Below, one piece after another: positions 1-5,300 of a stretch of 6,397 nucleotides of DNA (position 1 is its first letter; every line of letters starts with the position of its first letter). The stretch is taken from assembly GCA_036277635.1 (NCBI GenBank), contig DASUMP010000048.1:1-6397 (forward strand), read 5' to 3'. Below the pieces are notes generated by a model. The model ran no database searches. It saw only the letters and a program-made list of their open reading frames with translations, and was not told the DNA's origin. A program made the position numbers and the translations under genes. The DNA comes from DASUMP01 sp036277635 (GTDB lineage: Bacteria; Actinomycetota; Acidimicrobiia; IMCC26256; PALSA-610).

Positions 1-5
1 TCGTT

Positions 6-24
6 CGCCGGGACGAGACCGGCG
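6..24. other. Small GC hairpin ahead of the secreted repeat protein gene
   Basis: CGCCGG (6-11) and CCGGCG (19-24) form a perfect 6-bp stem with a 7-nt loop. It ends 6 nt before the GAGGAG ribosome binding site of the next gene. It could be the tail of a terminator for a gene left of the window, or a leader structure. No T-run follows. Short GC stems arise often by chance at this base composition, so the call is weak. Confidence 0.25.
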
Positions 25-43
25 CAGACCGAGGAGCACCCCG

Positions 44-604
44 ATGTCTGTGATCCCCAGGAGCGTGGCCGGAGCCGCCATCGCCGCCGCCATCGGCGGC
101 GCGGCCCTCTTCGCCCTCCCCGCGGCCGGCTTCGCCTCCGACGCCTCCGACGCCGAGACCGCGATCGAGTCGGGTTCGGGCGCCGACGATCATGCCCCCC
201 TGGCGCACCATCGCCGGGCCCGGCTCACCGACGAGCAGCGCGCGTGCCTCGAAGAGCAGGGCATCGAACGCCCCGACGGACGTCCGAGCGCCGAAGAGCG
301 AGACGCGCTGCGTGAAGAGATGCGGGCCGCCGCCGAGGCGTGCGACATCGATCTGCCCGAACCGTTGCTGACCGACGAGCAACGCGCGTGCCTCGAAGAG
401 CAGGGGATCGAGCGTCCCGAGACTCGTCCCGACCGCGAGGAGCGAGCCGCGCTGCGTGAGCAGATGCGGGACGCGGCCGAGGAGTGCGGCATCGACCTCC
501 CGCTGCGTGACGGCCGCGGTCCGGGTTGCTGGCGTGAAGGTGACGTCGACGACGGCGCCGACCCGTCGGACACTGCTGACCCGGCGGTGCTCCCCGCCGC
601 GTGA
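44..604 (+). CDS. Secreted two-repeat cysteine protein, function unknown
   Basis: A 186-residue protein that I do not recognise by function. The ATG start is set by GAGGAG at 31-36, 7 nt upstream. Residues 1-31 look like a Sec signal peptide: Arg6, then an Ala/Gly/Ile/Leu-rich core at 8-28 and a likely cleavage near Ala31. An acidic linker (32-50) leads to two copies of a 45-residue unit (61-105 and 109-153). Each unit opens with LTDEQRACLEEQGIERP, continues as a charged, probably helical segment (EER.ALRE.MR.AAE.C) and ends in IDLP. Each has two Cys exactly 32 residues apart (68/100 and 116/148), so each unit may be a helical hairpin held by a disulfide. A fifth Cys lies at 162. The tail is acidic and low in complexity. 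Similar CLEEQGI-type repeats are, to my recollection, common in secreted actinobacterial proteins without assigned roles. The gene stands alone here and converges on the DUF421 gene. Confidence 0.85.
   Translation: MSVIPRSVAGAAIAAAIGGAALFALPAAGFASDASDAETAIESGSGADDHAPLAHHRRARLTDEQRACLEEQGIERPDGRPSAEERDALREEMRAAAEACDIDLPEPLLTDEQRACLEEQGIERPETRPDREERAALREQMRDAAEECGIDLPLRDGRGPGCWREGDVDDGADPSDTADPAVLPAA
224..502 (+). repeat. Two tandem 135-bp coding units, period 144 bp
   Basis: Unit 1 is 224-358 and unit 2 is 368-502, in the same reading frame of the secreted protein gene. The first 17 codons of the two units encode identical residues. The DNA there (224-276 and 368-420) differs at five positions, all silent third-codon bases. 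This suggests an old internal duplication kept by selection on the protein, not a fresh copy. Confidence 0.85.
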
Positions 605-623
605 GACCTCTGATGCATGGCCC

Positions 624-647
624 GCCAGGCGTCCCCCCCGACCTGGC
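624..647. terminator. Weak hairpin after the secreted repeat protein gene
   Basis: GCCAGG (624-629) and CCTGGC (642-647) form a 6-bp stem around a 12-nt loop that contains a run of seven C. It begins 20 nt after the stop codon of the secreted protein gene. The stem is short and no T-run follows, so it may only assist the stronger hairpin at 657-690. Confidence 0.25.
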
Positions 648-656
648 AAGGCCCCT

Positions 657-690
657 GACGGTGCGCCCGAGTCGCTGCGGGCGCACTGTC
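657..690. terminator. Strong bidirectional hairpin between convergent genes
   Basis: GTGCGCCCG (661-669) pairs perfectly with CGGGCGCAC (678-686) around an 8-nt loop. The stem extends outward by one G-T wobble and GAC/GTC pairs to 657 and 690, giving 13 pairs in all. It lies 5 nt from the stop codon of the minus-strand DUF421 gene and 52 nt after the stop of the plus-strand gene, where a shared terminator is expected. There is no T-tract on either side. That is common for actinobacterial hairpin terminators, but it leaves the call an inference. Confidence 0.6.
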
Positions 691-694
691 GCGT

Positions 695-1180
695 TCAGGG
701 TCCGTCGCGGTGCGGTCGTTCGGTCGTCGCGGGTGCGGGCACGCGCGGACCGATGAACGTCATCGTGCCGTCGCCTTCGAGCACCGCGAGGTCGACGTCA
801 CGCAACGACGTGATCCCGCGGGATCGTGCCGCCTGTTCGAGCTCTTCGGTCGTGACCCGCTCGGCTCGCAGCGCTTCGCGCACCACGTGGCCGTGGCGCA
901 CGAGCACGGTCGGGGTTCCCTCGAGCACGCCACGAGTCCGAGGGAATCGGAACGCCACGTACGACATCCCCACGATCAGCACCGCGATGGTCGACACCGC
1001 GAGCAGCGCGCCGGTGATCGACATGTCTTCTTGGGTCACGCCCTGTTGCACGATGTCGCCGAGGATCACGAGCATGATGAGCTCGAACGGTGACATCTCG
1101 GCGAGCTCGCGCTTGCCGAGCGCGCGCAGCAGCACGAACAACACGCCGAACACGACGGCGGTGCGCAGCACGATCTCCAT
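695..1180 (-). CDS. DUF421 (YetF/YcaP-like) membrane protein
   Basis: A 161-residue inner-membrane protein of the DUF421 family, whose biochemical role is not established. Family hallmarks are LRALGKRELAEMSPFELI (18-35) followed by LGD (40-42), a TP..LV..G segment (89-97), and the soluble end with TTEELEQAARSRGI (110-123) then LRDVDLAVLEGDG (126-138). Three hydrophobic stretches lie at about 4-21, 32-48 and 57-77, followed by a cytoplasmic alpha/beta domain, as is usual for the family. The ATG is well placed behind GGAGG (plus-strand 1186-1190, 5-nt spacer). It is the last gene of a probable minus-strand operon, 27 bp after the stop of the gene for the membrane-anchored unknown protein, and it is followed by the hairpin at 657-690. 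The family assignment is firm; nothing in the sequence shows what it does. Confidence 0.9.
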   Translation of the reverse strand: MEIVLRTAVVFGVLFVLLRALGKRELAEMSPFELIMLVILGDIVQQGVTQEDMSITGALLAVSTIAVLIVGMSYVAFRFPRTRGVLEGTPTVLVRHGHVVREALRAERVTTEELEQAARSRGITSLRDVDLAVLEGDGTMTFIGPRVPAPATTERPHRDGP

Positions 1181-1207
1181 GGGATCCTCCGGGCGGTCAG
1201 CTCGCAG

Positions 1208-1774
1208 TCACGGGAGCACGGTGCTCGTGAACTCGACGCGCAGCGCCGGCAGCGCCTCACCGGCGACGCGGACCTCTCCGGAGCGCCGCCACTGCACGGC
1301 CGGCTCGATGCGGGCGTCGAAGACGAGCACCAGGCGCGTCGCACCCGGGGTGGGGTTCACCGACCACGTCAGCATCTCGCCGTCGCTGGTGGCCTCGGCG
1401 GGATCCGGATCGAGCCCGTTCTCGTCGTAGATCGCGAGGTAGTCCTGCGTGACGGACACCTCGACGGTCTCGGGGAGCGGTGCATCGGAGCGGATCTCCA
1501 TCCGGAACGGCGATGCGAGGCCGGGGCGGGTGATCCGCGGATACGTCACCGACAGCTCGACGCCGTCGGCGGAGTCGCGCACGGTGCCCGACCGCACGCC
1601 GAGCACGCCGAGCAACCCGAGCGCGACGAAGGCCCCGAAGAGCGCCATGACGACGCGACGAGCGGCGCGCCCACGACGGGCGTGGGGGGTGCTCAGCTCG
1701 AGGTCGTCGATGGTGCTGCCGCCGGGATCGACCGCGAGGTCGCGGTCGGCGGGCACGCGCGTGGTCGTCGCCAT
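1208..1774 (-). CDS. Single-pass membrane protein with outer beta-rich domain, unknown function
   Basis: A 188-residue protein without a recognised domain. The first 40 residues are polar and end in a strongly basic patch (ARRGRAARR, 32-40). One transmembrane helix follows (41-60, VVMALFGAFVALGLLGVLGV), so by the positive-inside rule the remaining 128 residues lie outside the membrane. That part is rich in predicted strands (VELSVTYPRITRPGL, FRMEIRS, VEVSVTQDYLAIYDENGLDPDP, LTWSVNP, LVLVFDARIEPA), giving an immunoglobulin-like or similar sandwich. It has no Cys. The ATG lies 4 nt after GGAGG (plus-strand 1779-1783). It sits 54 bp after the cupin gene and 27 bp before the DUF421 gene, on the same strand. 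I recall similar actinobacterial proteins being encoded beside DUF421 genes, which suggests the two act together, but that recollection is unverified. Confidence 0.8.
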   Translation of the reverse strand: MATTTRVPADRDLAVDPGGSTIDDLELSTPHARRGRAARRVVMALFGAFVALGLLGVLGVRSGTVRDSADGVELSVTYPRITRPGLASPFRMEIRSDAPLPETVEVSVTQDYLAIYDENGLDPDPAEATSDGEMLTWSVNPTPGATRLVLVFDARIEPAVQWRRSGEVRVAGEALPALRVEFTSTVLP

Positions 1775-1828
1775 GGGCCCTCCGGGCGGCGACTACCCGG
1801 GGTCGGTCGGCTCGCAAACCGCGGCCGC

Positions 1829-2188
1829 TCAGTCGTCGCGATGCACCGTCTCGGGCGAGAACGCCGGGAGGCACACGGCGACGTACTGGGTGTCGACGCT
1901 CGTCGAGTAGCGGACCCATTCGCCGGCGGCGGTGTGCACGGCTTGGCCTGCGGTCACGTCGAGCGCGCCGTCGCGGTGCTCGACCCGCAGCGTCCCCGAC
2001 AGCACGACGGTGAACTCGTCGAACTCGGGAGTCTGGCCGGGCTCGGACCAGCCGGCGGGGCTCGTCATCTTCGCCACGCTGATGCGCGCGTCGCCGGTGT
2101 TCACCCGGCCGACGAACTCCTCGATGCGCTTCGGCGGCGTTCCCACCGCCTCGATGCGGGTCGCGTCGGCGATCAGCCTGGGTGCCAT
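1829..2188 (-). CDS. Cupin-fold protein lacking canonical metal histidines
   Basis: A 119-residue single-domain cupin. The beta-barrel core is visible as RISVAKMTSPAG (35-46), EFDEFTVVLSGTLRVEH (55-71) and LDVTAGQAVHTAAGEWVRY (76-94). Cupin motif 1 normally reads HxH(x3-4)E(x6)G. Here E58 and G65 keep their spacing, but the His positions are occupied by Gln52 and Pro54. In motif 2 the expected His is Val92. The acidic cluster E55, D57, E58 might bind metal instead, or the protein may be a non-catalytic small-molecule binder. The start is fixed by AAAGGA (plus-strand 2195-2200), 6 nt from the ATG. It is the first gene of the minus-strand set and diverges from the sulfatase gene across 68 bp, which allows joint control but does not prove it. 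The substrate is unknown. Confidence 0.85.
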   Translation of the reverse strand: MAPRLIADATRIEAVGTPPKRIEEFVGRVNTGDARISVAKMTSPAGWSEPGQTPEFDEFTVVLSGTLRVEHRDGALDVTAGQAVHTAAGEWVRYSTSVDTQYVAVCLPAFSPETVHRDD

Positions 2189-2216
2189 GCAGGTTCCTTT
2201 CGCGCGGGGGCCGTGA

Positions 2217-2226
2217 ACTGTAACGA
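2217..2226. promoter_or_regulatory. Possible overlapping divergent -10 elements
   Basis: Within the 68-bp gap between the cupin and sulfatase genes, the minus strand reads TACAGT (2222 to 2217). This fits the TAnnnT -10 pattern and would give a start near 2210 and a leader of about 22 nt containing the AAAGGA site. The plus strand reads TAACGA at 2221-2226, a weaker -10 for the sulfatase gene with TTTCGC 17 bp upstream. Neither has a good TTGACA-like -35. Some promoter for both genes must lie in or near this gap; the exact boxes are a guess. Confidence 0.3.
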
Positions 2227-2244
2227 TGCCGTCGCTCGCCAGGT

Positions 2245-2250
2245 GAGGAG
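2245..2250 (+). promoter_or_regulatory. Ribosome binding site that fixes the sulfatase GTG start
   Basis: GAGGAG at 2245-2250 lies 6 nt upstream of the GTG at 2257. No other in-frame start nearby has a comparable site, so translation from this GTG is well supported. Confidence 0.75.
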
Positions 2251-2256
2251 ACGGTC

Positions 2257-4527
2257 GTGGACGCGCACGAGTTCGGTGGAGTCATCGGTCGGTACGCCGG
2301 AGAGTCGCAACCGTGGTGGCCCGAGCCCGTGCGCGCGCGAGCCGGCGCGCCGAACGTCGTGTTCGTGCTGCTCGACGACGTCGGCTTCGCCCAGCTCGGC
2401 TGCTTCGGCTCCGCCATCGACACACCCAACCTCGACGCGCTCGCGCACGGCGGGTTGCGCTACACGAACTTCCACACCACGGCGCTCTGCTCGCCGACCC
2501 GCTCGTGCGTGCTCACCGGTCGCAACCATCACGCCAACTCGATGGGGCGCATCACGGATCTCGCGATGGGGTTCCCCGGGTACACGTCGCGCATCCCGCG
2601 CACCAACGGGTTCCTCCCGGAGATCTTGGTCCCGCACGGCTACGCGGCGTGGGCGATCGGCAAGTGGCACCTCACGCCCGACGACGAGTGCCACCTGGCG
2701 GCGTCGCGGGCGCGCTGGCCGCTCGGGCGCGGCTTCGAGCGGTGGTACGGCTTCTTCGGCGGTGAGACGCACCAGTTCGGCCCGACGCTGTGGCACGACA
2801 ACCACCAGGTCCCGCCGCCGCGCGCGCCGGAAGACGGCTACCACCTGACCGAAGATCTGGTCGACCACGCGATCGAGTTCCTGCACGACCTGCGCGCCGT
2901 CGACGCCGACAAGCCGTTCTTCCTCTACTGCTGTCCGGGCGCGTGCCATTCGCCGCACCAGGCACCGCCCGCGTGGATCGAGCGGTACCGGGGGCGCTTC
3001 GACCGCGGCTGGGACGTCGCGCGCGCCGAGACGTTCGCGCGGCAACGAGCGATGGGGTTGCTGCCGGAGACCACCGAGCTCTCGCCCCGGCCGTCGTGGG
3101 TGCCGGCGTGGGACGACCTCGACCCCGACGCGCAACGCGTGTACGCGCGCTACATGGAGGCGTTCGCGGGCTTCCTGTCGCACGCCGACCACGAGATCGG
3201 ACGCCTCGTCGGCGCGCTTGCGGCGACCGGCGACCTCGACAACACCGTGTTCGTCGTGATGTCCGACAACGGCGCGAGCTCCGAGGGCGGTCCCGTCGGT
3301 TCCGTGAACGACGCGCGGCCGTGGAACATGGCGCCGCGCACCGTCGAAGAGGCACTCGCCCGTCTCGACGAGATCGGCGGTCCGAACATCCACAACAACT
3401 ACCCGTGGGGCTGGACGATCGCCGGCAACGCGCCGTTCCGGCGCTGGAAGCGCGAAGTGCACGAGGGCGGCGTCGCCGACCCGTGCATCGTCCACTGGCC
3501 CGCCGGCATCCGTGCGCGTGGCGAACTGCGCGACCAGTACGTGCACGCGATCGACCTCGTGCCGACGGTGCTCGACGTCGTCGGGATCGCCCCACCAACC
3601 ACGATCGACGGGTACGAGCAGCGCGCGTTCGACGGCGCGAGCTTCGCGACGTCGTTCGCCGACGCCGCGGCACCGTCGGCACGACGCACGCAGTACTACG
3701 AGATGTTCGGGTGCCGCGCGATCTATCACGACGGCTGGAAGGCGGTGACGTACCACCCGATCCAGGCGACCGAGCCCGGCCTCGCCGACGCGGCGTGGGA
3801 GCTCTACGACGTGCGCGTCGACCGGTCGGAGTGCCACGACCTCGCGGCGCGCGAGCCGGAACGCCTGCGCGAGCTCGTCGAGCTGTGGTGGCGCGAAGCG
3901 GAGCGCAACCAGGTGCTGCCGATCGACAACCGTGCGTTCTCCGAGTTCGTGCTCGATCGCCCGCACTCGGTCCCCGCGCGCTCGCGCTACGTGTACTACC
4001 CGCACCGTGCCGTGGTGCTGGAGGACGCGGCCGTCAACGTCCGGAACCGAGCGCATCGGGTCACCGCCGAGATCGACGTGGCCGACGCGCCCGTCGAGGG
4101 GGTGCTCCTCGCGATGGGGTCCGTGCTCGGCGGCTACACGTTCTTCGTGCTCGACGGGCGGCTCGTCTATGTGCACAACTACGTCGGGCTCGAGACGCAC
4201 CGGGTCGACGCGCCGCTCGCGCTCGCGCCGGGTGCGCACACGCTCGCGTTCCAGTTCGACAAGACGGGCGAGCACCGCGGCACGGTGACGCTGCTCGTCG
4301 ACGACGCCGAGGTCGGCGCGGGGGAGATCCCGCGCTTCACGCCGATGCGCTTCTCGATCACCGACGGCGGGCTCACGTGCGGTTACGACCCCGCCATGGC
4401 AGTCGTCGCCGACTACCGCGCGCCGTTCCGGTTCACCGGCACGCTGCACCGGGTCGTGGTCGACGTCGACGGGCCCGAGCACCACGATCCCGAGACCGAC
4501 GTGCACGTCGCGATCGCCCGCCAGTGA
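2257..4527 (+). CDS. Type I (formylglycine-dependent) sulfatase, arylsulfatase-like
   Basis: A 756-residue alkaline-phosphatase-superfamily sulfatase that should hydrolyse a sulfate ester; the substrate is unknown. Active-site residues, placed by analogy with Pseudomonas AtsA, are Asp40-Asp41 (VLLDDVG) and Asp337-Asn338 (MSDNGAS) for the calcium ion, Cys78 in CSPTRS (C-x-P-x-R) to be oxidised to formylglycine, Arg82, Lys136 and His138 (GKWHL), His231 (GACHSPH) and Lys398 (RRWKREVHEGG). The set appears complete, so the enzyme is probably active once matured. A C-terminal beta-rich domain (about 595-735) extends it beyond the usual 500-550 residues, as in the long arylsulfatase subgroup. No signal peptide or transmembrane segment is visible, so it is predicted to be cytoplasmic. 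The formylglycine-generating enzyme it needs is not encoded here. The GTG start has an excellent ribosome binding site, and the gene diverges from the cupin gene. The family is certain; calling it an arylsulfatase is by overall resemblance only. Confidence 0.93.
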   Translation: MDAHEFGGVIGRYAGESQPWWPEPVRARAGAPNVVFVLLDDVGFAQLGCFGSAIDTPNLDALAHGGLRYTNFHTTALCSPTRSCVLTGRNHHANSMGRITDLAMGFPGYTSRIPRTNGFLPEILVPHGYAAWAIGKWHLTPDDECHLAASRARWPLGRGFERWYGFFGGETHQFGPTLWHDNHQVPPPRAPEDGYHLTEDLVDHAIEFLHDLRAVDADKPFFLYCCPGACHSPHQAPPAWIERYRGRFDRGWDVARAETFARQRAMGLLPETTELSPRPSWVPAWDDLDPDAQRVYARYMEAFAGFLSHADHEIGRLVGALAATGDLDNTVFVVMSDNGASSEGGPVGSVNDARPWNMAPRTVEEALARLDEIGGPNIHNNYPWGWTIAGNAPFRRWKREVHEGGVADPCIVHWPAGIRARGELRDQYVHAIDLVPTVLDVVGIAPPTTIDGYEQRAFDGASFATSFADAAAPSARRTQYYEMFGCRAIYHDGWKAVTYHPIQATEPGLADAAWELYDVRVDRSECHDLAAREPERLRELVELWWREAERNQVLPIDNRAFSEFVLDRPHSVPARSRYVYYPHRAVVLEDAAVNVRNRAHRVTAEIDVADAPVEGVLLAMGSVLGGYTFFVLDGRLVYVHNYVGLETHRVDAPLALAPGAHTLAFQFDKTGEHRGTVTLLVDDAEVGAGEIPRFTPMRFSITDGGLTCGYDPAMAVVADYRAPFRFTGTLHRVVVDVDGPEHHDPETDVHVAIARQ

Positions 4528-4530
4528 CCC

Positions 4531-4559
4531 TTGGCGAGCGAACGGGTGTTCGATAGGGT
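4531..4559 (+). promoter_or_regulatory. Promoter of the AlkB-family gene
   Basis: TTGGCG at 4531-4536 resembles a -35 box. After exactly 17 bp comes TAGGGT at 4554-4559, a good TAnnnT -10 box. Transcription should begin about 7 bp after the -10, at or next to the GTG at 4567, so the mRNA would be essentially leaderless, a common arrangement in actinobacteria. The spacer carries the LexA-like palindrome at 4538-4553. Confidence 0.6.
4538..4553. promoter_or_regulatory. Putative LexA (SOS) box between -35 and -10 of the AlkB-family gene
   Basis: The sequence GCGAACGGGTGTTCGA contains the perfect inverted repeat CGAAC-N4-GTTCG (4539-4552). The mycobacterial LexA consensus is TCGAAC-N4-GTTCGA, and 11 of the 12 fixed bases match; only the first base differs (G for T). 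It fills the promoter spacer, where a bound repressor would block RNA polymerase. No other GAAC-N4-GTTC was found elsewhere in the window. No lexA gene is present here, so regulation is inferred. Confidence 0.65.
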
Positions 4560-4566
4560 GGCCGAC

Positions 4567-5253
4567 GTGGCCCAGCTGCAACGGTCGCTGTTCGGCGGTG
4601 GCGAGCCCGCGATCGACCCCGACGTCGCGTTCGAGCGGATCGACCTCGACGACGGTGCGTGGGTCGAGGTCGCGCGCGGCTGGTTGCGGGGCGCCGACAC
4701 CCTGCTCGAGCACGTGGTGGAGCACGTGCCGTGGACCCAGGGTCGGCGCTGGATGTACGACCGGATGCTCGACGATCCCCGCTTGTCGCGGTGGTACCGA
4801 GCGCGCGAGACGCCGCCGCACCCGGTGTTCGTCGAGATGGGTTTGCGGCTCGAACGTCGGTACCGGGTGCCGCTCGGGGGCGTGGGGCTCAACTACTACC
4901 GCGACGGTCGCGACAGCGTCGCGTTCCATCGCGACCGCGAGCTGCGTCATCTCGACGACACGTTGATCGCGATCGTCACGTTGGGTGCGCGCCGTCCGTT
5001 CCTCCTGCGGTCGCGTGCGGGCGGGCCCTCCACGGATCTCGCGCCGGCGTCGGGCGACCTCCTGGTCATGGGCGGCGCGACCCAGGTGCGCTACGAGCAC
5101 GCCGTGCCGAAGGTCGCACACTGCGGGCCGCGGGTGTCGGCGAGCTGGCGGTGGTCGTCGAAGCGTGGTCGTCCCGAAGAGGGCGGCAGCTGGCGAGCGC
5201 CACGCCGTTTCGGCGACATCGCCCGCGGGGAACGTCGGGCCGACCGGCGGTAG
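4567..5253 (+). CDS. alkB: AlkB-family 2-oxoglutarate/Fe(II)-dependent dioxygenase
   Basis: A 228-residue enzyme expected to repair alkylated bases in nucleic acid by oxidative demethylation, using iron, oxygen and 2-oxoglutarate. Numbering from the GTG at 4567, the visible motifs are an N-terminal AQLQRSLFGG, typical of bacterial AlkB-like proteins; N109-x-Y111 in LNYYRDG; the iron ligands H121 and D123 (FHRDRE) and H178 (YEHAVPKV); and the 2-oxoglutarate arginines R189 and R195 in RVSASWR, six apart as in E. coli AlkB (R204 and R210). The tail beyond 200 is basic and probably disordered. I prefer this start because the predicted transcript begins at or beside it and the protein then starts like its relatives. 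GTG at 4558 lies inside the -10 box, and the upstream TTG at 4531 is the -35 box with no ribosome binding site. The gene follows the sulfatase by 39 bp. Base substrate preference cannot be read from the sequence; the symbol denotes the family. Confidence 0.9.
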   Translation: MAQLQRSLFGGGEPAIDPDVAFERIDLDDGAWVEVARGWLRGADTLLEHVVEHVPWTQGRRWMYDRMLDDPRLSRWYRARETPPHPVFVEMGLRLERRYRVPLGGVGLNYYRDGRDSVAFHRDRELRHLDDTLIAIVTLGARRPFLLRSRAGGPSTDLAPASGDLLVMGGATQVRYEHAVPKVAHCGPRVSASWRWSSKRGRPEEGGSWRAPRRFGDIARGERRADRR

Positions 5254-5264
5254 CGTCGGCCGAG
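5234..5264 (+). promoter_or_regulatory. Candidate promoter and operator repeats of the superoxide dismutase gene
   Basis: TAGCGT (5251-5256) is a TAnnnT-type -10 box whose first three bases are the stop codon of the AlkB-family gene. It would give a leader of about 38 nt. It is flanked by two near-palindromes, GTCGGGCCGAC (5234-5244) and GTCGGCCGAG (5255-5264), whose starts are 21 bp apart, or two helical turns. GGGAAC lies 17 bp upstream of the -10 but is not a good housekeeping -35. The promoter call is moderate and the operator idea weak. Confidence 0.35.
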
Positions 5265-5300
5265 GTCCGGCGCGCCCGCGTGCGAACCCTTGGAGGTTGC

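Noticed and set aside
456..1430. A plus-strand 324-codon frame running over the convergent gap, the DUF421 gene and part of the membrane-anchored unknown gene
   Set aside because: Ser/Thr/Arg-rich composition without any motif; the minus strand encodes a recognisable DUF421 protein and a protein with a clear transmembrane helix.
1790..1817. Minus-strand TTGCGA-N16-TAGTCG as a promoter for the membrane-anchored unknown gene
   Set aside because: The -10 lacks the final T, and the predicted start would fall on or beside the GGAGG ribosome binding site. Transcription from the cupin gene's promoter is simpler.
2351..2365. CGAAC-GTCGT-GTTCG inside the sulfatase gene, resembling a LexA box
   Set aside because: The spacer is 5 nt rather than 4, it is inside coding sequence, and it is accounted for by the conserved NVVFV codons next to the catalytic Asp pair.
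2790..4556. A plus-strand 588-codon frame inside the sulfatase gene
   Set aside because: Extremely arginine-rich product in a shifted frame of a well-conserved sulfatase; no plausible start or domain.
4531..4566. TTG at 4531 or GTG at 4558 as the start of the AlkB-family gene
   Set aside because: No ribosome binding site precedes either. TTG is part of the -35 box and GTG 4558 overlaps the -10 box, so the transcript should begin after both.
2173..5121. A minus-strand open frame of 982 codons antisense to the sulfatase and AlkB-family genes
   Set aside because: It is a shadow of the GC-rich codon pattern. The product is Arg/Val/Asp-rich low-complexity sequence with no domain, and the opposite strand encodes two clear enzymes.
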